From: an uncultured Leucothrix sp.
Lineage (GTDB): Bacteria > Pseudomonadota > Gammaproteobacteria > Thiotrichales > Thiotrichaceae
NCBI GenBank assembly: GCA_937923375.1
Contig: CALAJG010000166.1
Location: 1 to 6,462, forward strand
DNA: 6,462 nucleotides
Direction of reading: 5' to 3'
Shown: positions 1-5,459 of the stretch, one piece after another
Position numbering within the stretch: position 1 is the stretch's first letter
Layout of the letters: each line of letters starts with the position of its first letter
Translations under genes and position numbers: made by a program
The notes under the pieces: model-generated
Seen by the model: the letters and a program-made list of their open reading frames with translations, nothing else
Told to the model about the DNA's origin: nothing
Databases searched by the model: none

Positions 1-71
1 AGCGCTAAGCGTCTGCCCCGATAAACCGGAGAAATCAATGCTGATTGTTTTGTACGTGTACGTCGCGTCAC
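1..71 (-). CDS. ftsI: Septal peptidoglycan transpeptidase FtsI (PBP3), N-terminal fragment
   Basis: Only the first 23 codons are present; the rest lies beyond the left edge. A GTG start at 71-69 overlaps the ftsL stop codon (GTGA), and the frame stays open to the window end. The visible peptide is short and basic (several Arg/Lys, containing SPVYRGRRLA), which fits the cytoplasmic tail that precedes the single membrane anchor of FtsI. FtsI is the class B penicillin-binding protein that cross-links septal peptidoglycan and always follows ftsL in this cluster. A purine-rich AAGGG lies about 10 nt upstream as a possible ribosome site. The identification rests mostly on gene order, because no catalytic motif is inside the window. 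Confidence 0.75.
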   Translation of the reverse strand, partial: MTRRTRTKQSALISPVYRGRRLA

Positions 72-340
72 TCTCGAATCACCCTTATGTCCACTGCACG
101 TGGAATATGCATTCCTAATTTACGTCTTGCCTGTGCTTCAACACGGACTTCATTCAAATCGGTCTCTTGTTGCAACTTCAAACGACTCCATTCAGCCGTG
201 AGCTCATCTCTTTGCTGCTGAACTTTTTGCTCTTCTACAAATAATGTCCGCGTATAGTTTCGTTGCGCTACCACCTCAATGGCCGTAAAAACCACCCCCA
301 CATACAGTGTTAACAACAAGATGAGCCGCCAGTGTTTCAT
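68..340 (-). CDS. ftsL: Cell division protein FtsL
   Basis: A 90-residue bitopic protein of the divisome. FtsL forms a complex with FtsB and FtsQ and helps activate FtsW-FtsI septal synthesis. A short basic cytoplasmic start (MKHWR) is followed by one hydrophobic membrane segment (about residues 5-24) and then a periplasmic region rich in Glu, Gln and Leu that suits a coiled coil (about 33-68). The C-terminal part contains ARRKLGMHIP, the usual FtsL ending. I chose the ATG at 340-338: it overlaps the rsmH stop as ATGA and has GGAG 8 nt upstream. A GTG two codons earlier (346) would add two residues but sits only 2 nt from that GGAG. FtsL is weakly conserved in sequence, so size, topology and position between rsmH and ftsI carry the call. 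Confidence 0.9.
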   Translation of the reverse strand: MKHWRLILLLTLYVGVVFTAIEVVAQRNYTRTLFVEEQKVQQQRDELTAEWSRLKLQQETDLNEVRVEAQARRKLGMHIPRAVDIRVIRE

Positions 341-1275
341 GCGCACCGCTCCAGTATTCTCATTACTGAACTACGCGAGCGTATATTTCCTGCCACTTCA
401 TCTTGACTAGGTTTTATTGCCTTACCGACGAGCTTAAAAGGCATTGCCAACGTTGAATCCTGTACTGGCAACCCTCTCGGAACCGGCGGTGGCGATGACT
501 GCTTTTTAAAGAAACGCTTAACCATTCTGTCTTCTAAAGAATGGAAGCTAATCACAACCAAACGACCGCCCGGATTCAATTTTTCAACAGCCACATCAAG
601 ACATTGTTCCAAGTCTGCGAGTTCTTTATTAATAAAAATTCGAATCGCCTGAAAGCTTTTAGTCGCTGGGTGCTTCTTGCCATGAAACTTACGCGGTACC
701 GCCGCACTAATAAGATTAGCCAGTTGCAAGGTCGTTTCTAACGGCTTTTCATCGCGCACAGAAACAATGCTTTTCACAATACGTCTGGCAAAACGCTCAT
801 CACCATACTTCCAAAGCACCTCCAACATTTCTGACTCAGTCGCCTTGGCAATCCATGTCGCTGCTGAAATCCCTTCCTTAGGATTCATCCGCATGTCCAG
901 CGCACCGTCTCGTTGAAAACTAAATCCTCTTGCTCCATCATCAATTTGTGGTGATGAAACACCAAGATCGAGCAGCATGCCATCAAAGGTTGGCGGAAAA
1001 TCGTTATCCTGAAGCGCTTTATCTAAATCTGCGAATGATCCGTGAAAAAACGCCACTCTGGACTCATTCTGAAACTTGGCTTTAGCATCTGCAATCGCCA
1101 TTGGATCTTTATCAATAACCAGCAGACAACCCTTTTCACCTAGTTGGCCGACGAGTTTCTTTGAATGCCCCCCACGACCGTAGGTTCCATCGACATACAC
1201 ACCATCAGATTTCACTGATAGCGCATCGACGGCCGCATCCCGCAGCACTGTCACATGTTGAAGCACATCAACCAT
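337..1275 (-). CDS. rsmH: 16S rRNA (cytosine(1402)-N(4))-methyltransferase RsmH (MraW)
   Basis: A full-length 312-residue enzyme (E. coli 313) that transfers a methyl group from S-adenosylmethionine to N4 of C1402 in the decoding centre of 16S rRNA. Visible motifs are the SAM-binding loop DGTYGRGGHS (29-38), the acidic strand end VIDKDP (53-58), LLDLGVSSPQ (101-110), GFSFQRDGALDMRMNP (117-132), YGDERFA (157-163), HPATKSFQAIRI (202-213) and ISFHSLEDR (242-250). An inserted helical domain lies roughly between residues 110 and 210. The ATG at 1275 has GGAA 7 nt upstream and starts 19 nt after the mraZ stop, so the two are co-transcribed. The stop overlaps the ftsL ATG, suggesting translational coupling. 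No missing motif or frame break is seen. Confidence 0.98.
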   Translation of the reverse strand: MVDVLQHVTVLRDAAVDALSVKSDGVYVDGTYGRGGHSKKLVGQLGEKGCLLVIDKDPMAIADAKAKFQNESRVAFFHGSFADLDKALQDNDFPPTFDGMLLDLGVSSPQIDDGARGFSFQRDGALDMRMNPKEGISAATWIAKATESEMLEVLWKYGDERFARRIVKSIVSVRDEKPLETTLQLANLISAAVPRKFHGKKHPATKSFQAIRIFINKELADLEQCLDVAVEKLNPGGRLVVISFHSLEDRMVKRFFKKQSSPPPVPRGLPVQDSTLAMPFKLVGKAIKPSQDEVAGNIRSRSSVMRILERCA

Positions 1276-1294
1276 GTAAACGTTCCAATAGTTA

Positions 1295-1750
1295 TTAAAG
1301 AGAAACCTGACTTAATACATCATCAGTTTCCAGACTAGCCTGCGCCTCTGAAATCCAGGCATTGCGCTGAGCTACCCACGTGCCTTCATCCCACAATTCA
1401 AATTTATTTGCCTGCCCTACTAAAACCACTGGCTTTTCTATACTTGCGTATTCTCGCAATGGAGCCGACAATAAAATTCGTCCTTGTGAATCCAACTCTA
1501 CTTCCGAAGCATGACCTAGCACCAATCGCTGCATGTTTCTCACGCTACGGTTCATATTAGGTAACCGCATGAGTGTTTTCTCAACCGTTACCCATTCGTT
1601 CATCGCATAAATCAACAAACAGTTATCTGTGTGATCTACCGTGACAATCATCTGCCCTGACGAACTTAACTGAACCGACTCACGATAACGTGAAGGAATC
1701 GCAAGGCGTCCTTTACTGTCAACATTGAGATTGGATATTCCACGAAACAT
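1295..1750 (-). CDS. mraZ: Transcriptional regulator MraZ
   Basis: A 151-residue protein (E. coli 152) that binds DNA as a ring-shaped oligomer and represses its own dcw promoter. It has two SpoVT/AbrB-like halves: the first around DSKGRLAIPSRYR (11-23), the second around RLVLGHASEVELDSQGR (75-91) with LLSAPLR after it. The conserved VGQANKFELWDE lies at 111-122. It is the first gene of the cluster and lies 19 nt upstream of rsmH. The ATG at 1750 opens the near-invariant MFRG; the ribosome site is weak (GGAA about 12 nt upstream). The leader and promoter carry phased TGTGG boxes that fit its known operator type, so autoregulation is likely. Confidence 0.98.
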   Translation of the reverse strand: MFRGISNLNVDSKGRLAIPSRYRESVQLSSSGQMIVTVDHTDNCLLIYAMNEWVTVEKTLMRLPNMNRSVRNMQRLVLGHASEVELDSQGRILLSAPLREYASIEKPVVLVGQANKFELWDEGTWVAQRNAWISEAQASLETDDVLSQVSL

Positions 1751-1791
1751 GTGTTTTTTTCCGGTTCAGCTGGAGTGAAAAAACAAAGAAA

Positions 1792-1848
1792 AACCACAAT
1801 TCCCCACATCACTCCACATTTCGCCAATATAGCCACCAAAACCCCACA
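1792..1848 (-). promoter_or_regulatory. MraZ operator: phased TGTGG repeats
   Basis: Three clear boxes, TGTGGAG (1818-1812), TGTGGGG (1808-1802) and TGTGGTT (1798-1792), repeat at exactly 10-bp steps between the -10 box and mraZ. MraZ of E. coli is known to bind three such TGGG-type repeats at this place. A fourth perfect TGTGGGG (1848-1842) lies within the promoter spacer exactly three helical steps further upstream, with two poorer TGG-containing matches between (around 1837 and 1828). The three proximal boxes are well supported as operator; the upstream extension is an inference. Confidence 0.75.
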
Positions 1849-1854
1849 GGTCAA
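1826..1854 (-). promoter_or_regulatory. sigma70-type promoter of mraZ and the dcw cluster
   Basis: On the minus strand TTGACC (1854-1849) and TATATT (1831-1826) are separated by exactly 17 nt, each 5 of 6 to consensus. Transcription should start near 1820-1818, giving a leader of about 70 nt to the mraZ ATG at 1750. The layout matches the E. coli mra promoter, where TGGG-type repeats lie between the -10 box and mraZ. No start-site mapping supports this; it is read from the sequence. Confidence 0.7.
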
Positions 1855-1910
1855 CACAGATTTATTAAAAACCTCTAGAAAAGACAATTACTTAGCGGAA
1901 CGGTAGGGAG

Positions 1911-1958
1911 AAAAACCTGAACAGTTTTGAGTTTATTTTTATATTACAAAACGCTGTT
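1911..1958 (-). terminator. Weak hairpin with U-run between rnpB and mraZ
   Basis: AACAGCGTTTTG (1958-1947) and CAAAACTGTT (1929-1920) are complementary apart from a 2-nt bulge. They are separated by a 17-nt AT-rich loop and followed 4 nt later by TTTTT (1915-1911). This could end transcripts arriving from rnpB before the mraZ promoter, but the stem is AU-rich and the loop is long, so it is a poor intrinsic terminator. A second AT-rich palindrome lies at 2028-2044. Apart from these and an AT-rich composition I see no gene between 1855 and 2061. Confidence 0.25.
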
Positions 1959-2061
1959 TAGATAACTTAATAAACTACTTTAAGTATGAGAGTTGAACTT
2001 AAGAAAAAGGACAGAAAAACGCGACATTGATTAATTAATAATCATTCATCAAGAATAAAAA

Positions 2062-2405
<344 letters not shown>

Positions 2406-2412
2406 ACTCGGG

Positions 2413-2441
2413 AGCATAACAGAGGTCGGGTGGCGTGTCTT
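2413..2441 (-). promoter_or_regulatory. Promoter of rnpB
   Basis: On the minus strand AAGACA (2441-2436) and TATGCT (2418-2413) are 17 nt apart. The -10 box lies 7 nt before the predicted 5' end of RNase P RNA at 2405, with a CG-containing discriminator (CCCGAGT) as is common for stable RNA genes. The -35 hexamer matches TTGACA at 4 of 6 and falls inside the outer arm of the neighbouring 105-bp element. Confidence 0.6.
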
Positions 2442-2539
2442 GTATTGTTGCTTTACTTCGCCGCCTCGTCGTGGGGTTGTCATAGACTGGACGTTAGGGT
2501 TGACTCGAAAGGTCTGCGTAAAGCAACAACACAAGACAC
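2435..2539 (+). repeat. 105-bp palindrome-bounded element, copy 1 (unrecognised family)
   Basis: A 22-nt arm at 2435-2456 (starting GTGTCTTGT, ending GCTTTAC) is repeated inverted at 2518-2539 with 21 of 22 positions matching. The 61-nt interior begins TTCGCCGCCTCGTC and ends TGACTCGAAAGGTCTGC; both ends recur in copy 2 (2564-2668) on the opposite strand. Strand is assigned by this interior reading. The ending can form a small GAC/GTC hairpin capped by CGAAAG. No flanking target duplication, coding frame of note or known boundary motif was found. It lies directly upstream of rnpB and its left arm overlaps the rnpB -35 box. It could be a small non-autonomous mobile element or a structured regulatory element; I cannot tell which. 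Confidence 0.8.
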
Positions 2540-2563
2540 TTTGCGGCTGCGGCATATTCAAGG

Positions 2564-2668
2564 GTGGCGGTGTTATTTGATTTGCGAAGACCTTTCGAGT
2601 CACTATTAAATTATGCGCCCCACCCAGCTCAAGACGAGTCGGCGTAGCAAATCAAATAACAGCGCCAC
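2564..2668 (-). repeat. 105-bp palindrome-bounded element, copy 2 (inverted relative to copy 1)
   Basis: Read on the minus strand, a 22-nt arm (2668-2647, starting GTGGCGCTG, ending GATTTGC) matches its inverted partner (2585-2564) at 21 of 22 positions. The interior is again 61 nt, begins TACGCCGACTCGTC and ends TGACTCGAAAGGTCTTC, agreeing with copy 1 at 12/14 and 16/17 positions, while the middle 30 nt are dissimilar. The arms of the two copies share only 12 of 22 bases in a gapless alignment. The element begins at the last base of the rsmI stop codon, so any rsmI transcript running past its stop would contain this long hairpin; no U-run follows, so it is not a standard intrinsic terminator. 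A 24-bp spacer (2540-2563) separates it from copy 1. Confidence 0.8.
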
Positions 2669-3510
2669 TACCCCTGAAGTGTCAACGCAATTTTATAACA
2701 GGAATTCTTAGGTTCACCCGTGATTTGGGAGGCTATCTTGGCAGCTTGCTTTACTGATACTTCTTTTATTAGGATAGTTAAAAGTGACTCCAGAGCGATA
2801 GCGCTTGTGTCATTAGTGGGGCGAGCGCCCTGAACCATTAGGACAAATTCGCCTTTTTGGTGATTTGAGTCACCTTGAAGCCATTCCAGAAGCTCATTTA
2901 CGTTTCCACAGAAGGTTTGCTCGTAGAGCTTGGTCAGTTCGCGAGCGACGACGACTTTTCGATCTGGCTCTATAATCTCAGCTAAGTCAATGACACAGGC
3001 GAGGATACGATGGCTTGATTCATAATAGACTTGGGTGCAGGTTTGTTTGATTTTTTCAGCAAGCGCTTGTTTTCTTGCACTCGATTTCGCAGGCAAGAAA
3101 CCTTCAAAAATGAAACGGTCAGTTGGTAGTCCTGCAATAGACAAGGCAGCGATGATCGCACTTGCGCCCGGTATGGATACAACGGGAATATCTTTTTCCT
3201 GAAGATACTGCACTAAGTGATAACCAGGATCGCTAATTAATGGCGTGCCAGCATCGCTTATCAGCGCTAGACTTTCACCACCTAACAACCAATCCGCAAG
3301 CTGTTTGAGCTTTGATTGTTCATTGTGATCATGCAAAGCGACTAATTGGTTTTGTATTCCGAAATGGGTTAGAAGCTTTTTGCTATTTCGAGTATCTTCG
3401 GCGCACACTCGATTAACTCCTTCTAAAACCTGAAGCGCGCGATGTGTAATATCTCCTAAATTACCAATGGGTGTGGCAACAACGTACAACGTACCCGACT
3501 CAATTTGCAT
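2668..3510 (-). CDS. rsmI: 16S rRNA (cytidine(1402)-2'-O)-methyltransferase RsmI
   Basis: A 280-residue tetrapyrrole-methylase-fold enzyme (E. coli 286) that 2'-O-methylates C1402 of 16S rRNA, the same nucleotide that RsmH methylates on N4. Motifs in order: VATPIGNLGD (11-20), AEDTR (37-41), ALISDAGTPLISDPG (82-96), IPGASA (113-118), FEGFLP (135-140), YYESSHR, and a C-terminal CYKIALTLQG resembling the usual ending. The ATG at 3510 is the natural family start; upstream is a weak GGGTAG. It is divergent from yraN, and its stop abuts the 105-bp element. Complete and intact. Confidence 0.97.
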   Translation of the reverse strand: MQIESGTLYVVATPIGNLGDITHRALQVLEGVNRVCAEDTRNSKKLLTHFGIQNQLVALHDHNEQSKLKQLADWLLGGESLALISDAGTPLISDPGYHLVQYLQEKDIPVVSIPGASAIIAALSIAGLPTDRFIFEGFLPAKSSARKQALAEKIKQTCTQVYYESSHRILACVIDLAEIIEPDRKVVVARELTKLYEQTFCGNVNELLEWLQGDSNHQKGEFVLMVQGARPTNDTSAIALESLLTILIKEVSVKQAAKIASQITGEPKNSCYKIALTLQG

Positions 3511-3550
3511 ATACTACCCAAGGACACTGAAAAAATTTCACACTAAACTC

Positions 3551-3579
3551 ATTATAGTATTACCTGTTGTACTTCCTCT
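3551..3579 (-). promoter_or_regulatory. Possible rsmI promoter
   Basis: A perfect TATAAT (3556-3551, minus strand) lies about 40 nt before the rsmI ATG. The -35 position at 17-nt spacing reads AGAGGA, which is poor, so the promoter may be weak or activator-dependent. The rest of the 3511-3709 divergent gap shows no gene. Confidence 0.4.
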
Positions 3580-3709
3580 GCGAAGCCCTCCAAGCCAATA
3601 AAATCCCAACCCCTCATTAGCTGAATTTCAGACGAAAGACACAGCAAAGTAAATACACCAGTCGCTTTTCCATGCTAAGGTCAGCTAAAACTAAAATAAT
3701 AACCTCCAT

Positions 3710-4099
3710 ATGAATGATCGGCACTATACCCCAAAAACATCATCAGCGGCGACCATCAAGCAACTTCAAGGCGCAGCACAAGAACAGCGTGCTTGTGAAT
3801 ACCTTAAATCTGAAGGAATGATACTTATAACCCAGAACTTTTCTTGTCGAATGGGTGAAATCGACCTAATCATGCAGGATAAAACCAGCTTAGTCTTTGT
3901 AGAAGTACGTTATCGTGAAAATAAGGATTTTGGTGGAGCAGCAGCGAGCGTTACCAAAGGAAAACAGCACAAGATCATTAAAACAGCATTGTTTTATCAG
4001 CAGCGCTACGCGCCTAAAAGCAATATGCGCTTTGACGTCGTAGCCATAGAAAGTGATAATGAGATTCAATGGATCCCTAGTGCATTTGACGGCTTTTAG
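3710..4099 (+). CDS. yraN: YraN/UPF0102 family nuclease-like protein
   Basis: A 129-residue protein of the UPF0102 family, which has a PD-(D/E)XK-type nuclease fold; its cellular role is not firmly established. Visible family features are GAAQEQRACEYL (21-32), NFSCRMGEIDLI (43-54), LVFVEVRYR (61-69) with the Asp...Glu-x-Val-Arg pattern where family members often have Lys, a Lys-rich VTKGKQHKI (81-89), RFDVVAI (107-113), and the terminal SAF. The ATG at 3710 is the only usable start: the frame has a TAA at 3692 and no alternative start before residue 37. There is no Shine-Dalgarno sequence; CCTCC precedes the start. It sits beside rsmI as in many gammaproteobacteria, but without the usual lpoA between, and argA follows after 33 nt. 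Confidence 0.95.
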   Translation: MNDRHYTPKTSSAATIKQLQGAAQEQRACEYLKSEGMILITQNFSCRMGEIDLIMQDKTSLVFVEVRYRENKDFGGAAASVTKGKQHKIIKTALFYQQRYAPKSNMRFDVVAIESDNEIQWIPSAFDGF

Positions 4100-4132
4100 G
4101 ATCATATTCTAAATTATTACAAGCCCAGAATT

Positions 4133-5419
4133 ATGCCAAATCGTAATCAAAAACCGGTTGATTTTTTTAGGGAGGCAGCCCCTTACATTCATACACATAG
4201 AGGGAAAGTTTTTGTAATCGCCATCTCTGGCGAAGCGTTGTTGGACGTACATGCCAAAGAAATACTAAGCGATATCGCAATATTGTCCTCACTTGGTGCG
4301 AGGATCGTACTAGTGCACGGAGCTCGCCCGCAGATTGATAGCGAACTAAACAAAAACAATCACAAAGCCAGTGTTCATCAAGACATTAGGGTTACCGATA
4401 AGAAAACCCTTAACTGTTCTAAAGCCGCAGTGGGGGCACTTCGATTAGAGATTGAGAACGAACTCAACACAGCACTAAACAATCCACCTATACTAAATAA
4501 TAACCTTGGCGTGATGTCTGGAAACTTTATTACTGCTAAGCCAATTGGCGTGATAAATGGAATCGACTTTACTTTTACGGGCAAGGTACGAAGGATAAAT
4601 GATGATTTACTTCATCAGGTTTTAAAGAGTGGCAACATTGCATTGCTATCCCCCCTTGGCAATTCTCCAACAGGGCAAATTTATAACCTACAACATGAGG
4701 AAGTGGCGTCATTTACCGCTTCCAAGATAAACGCCGACAAGCTGATATTTATACATAAGCGTACCGACATTGATATCCCCAAACAAATCAATGTGAATGA
4801 TTTAAAATCCATTACGAATGATGTTAACCGGCATTTCATAGACGAAATTACAAACGCAATTATTGGAGGCAATGTCGAAAGAGTCCATCTAATTCAAGCT
4901 GGGGTTGAAGGTGAGCTATTGCTTGAGCTGTACACGCGAGACGGTGCAGGAAGGATGATTACCAGCGGAAAATATGACCAACCAAGAAATGCAGGAGTTG
5001 ATGACATAGGTGGCATATTAGACTTAACTCGCCCCCTCGAAGAGTCAGGCGCTTTAGCAACACGAACACGTGAAACGCTTGAATTAGAAATTCAAAATTT
5101 TAGTGTTATAGAAAGGGATGGCAAAATTATAGGATGCGCTGCTCTGCATCTAATTGACGGAACATCTTATGCTGAACTCGGCTGTCTTGCAGTCCACCCC
5201 AATTATAGAAAAGAAAACCGGGGCATTGATTTAGTTGAACACATTGCTGCTAACGCAAAGCTTCTGGGCGTTAAAAAACTCTTCATTCTAACGACCCAGT
5301 CATTTGACTGGTTTCAGGAAAGAGGTTTCGAACCATCCGCAGTCGATGAGCTTCCAGACTGCAGAAAGTCATTGTATGACCAAAAACGAAAGTCCAAAGT
5401 GATGATTAGAACTATTTAA
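4133..5419 (+). CDS. argA: Amino-acid N-acetyltransferase (N-acetylglutamate synthase) ArgA
   Basis: Catalyses acetyl-CoA plus L-glutamate to N-acetylglutamate, the first step of arginine synthesis, in the cytoplasm. At 428 residues it is near the classical ArgA length (E. coli 443). The N-terminal amino-acid-kinase-like domain (about 20-265), which in this family binds arginine for feedback inhibition, shows THRGKVFVI (21-29), VHGARPQID (61-69), IRVTD (85-89), SGNFITAKPIGV (129-140) and LLSPLGNSPTG (171-181). The C-terminal GNAT domain (about 285-428) shows DIGGILDLTRPLEESG (291-306), LAVHPNYR (352-359), LFILTT (383-388), WFQERGF (393-399) and SLYDQKRKSKV (413-423). The GGEA motif of E. coli reads SGEA, and Pseudomonas has PGEA, so this is ordinary variation. 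The linker near 210-245 is shorter than in E. coli. The start has no clear ribosome site. It may be co-transcribed with yraN and converges on tkt. Confidence 0.97.
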   Translation: MPNRNQKPVDFFREAAPYIHTHRGKVFVIAISGEALLDVHAKEILSDIAILSSLGARIVLVHGARPQIDSELNKNNHKASVHQDIRVTDKKTLNCSKAAVGALRLEIENELNTALNNPPILNNNLGVMSGNFITAKPIGVINGIDFTFTGKVRRINDDLLHQVLKSGNIALLSPLGNSPTGQIYNLQHEEVASFTASKINADKLIFIHKRTDIDIPKQINVNDLKSITNDVNRHFIDEITNAIIGGNVERVHLIQAGVEGELLLELYTRDGAGRMITSGKYDQPRNAGVDDIGGILDLTRPLEESGALATRTRETLELEIQNFSVIERDGKIIGCAALHLIDGTSYAELGCLAVHPNYRKENRGIDLVEHIAANAKLLGVKKLFILTTQSFDWFQERGFEPSAVDELPDCRKSLYDQKRKSKVMIRTI

Positions 5420-5459
5420 CTAGCTGGCAGTCGGCACTTCAAACTAGAACCGCTAAACT

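Noticed and set aside
341..346. GTG start for ftsL two codons upstream
   Set aside because: It would leave only 2 nt to the GGAG ribosome site, whereas the ATG at 340 has 8 nt and forms the typical ATGA overlap with rsmH.
2028..2044. AT-rich palindrome TGATTAATTAATAATCA as the rnpB terminator
   Set aside because: Six A/T-dominated base pairs with a U-run only about 9 nt downstream. Too weak to call; the U-run directly after P1 is an equally plausible end.
2501..2602. TTTCGAGTC as a tRNA T-arm remnant or attachment site
   Set aside because: The T-loop-like string lacks the G53-C61 closing pair, a 5-bp stem and any acceptor stem or CCA. No integrase or phage gene is present.
2435..2668. The two 105-bp elements as integron attC sites
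   Set aside because: attC sites also have poorly conserved paired arms, but they need RYYYAAC and GTTRRRY boxes at the outer ends. The outer ends here are GTG...CAC and the conserved motifs are internal.
2564..2668. Copy 2 hairpin as the intrinsic terminator of rsmI
   Set aside because: The stem is long, but the 61-nt loop is large and there is no U-run after the second arm on the minus strand; CCTTGAATATG follows.
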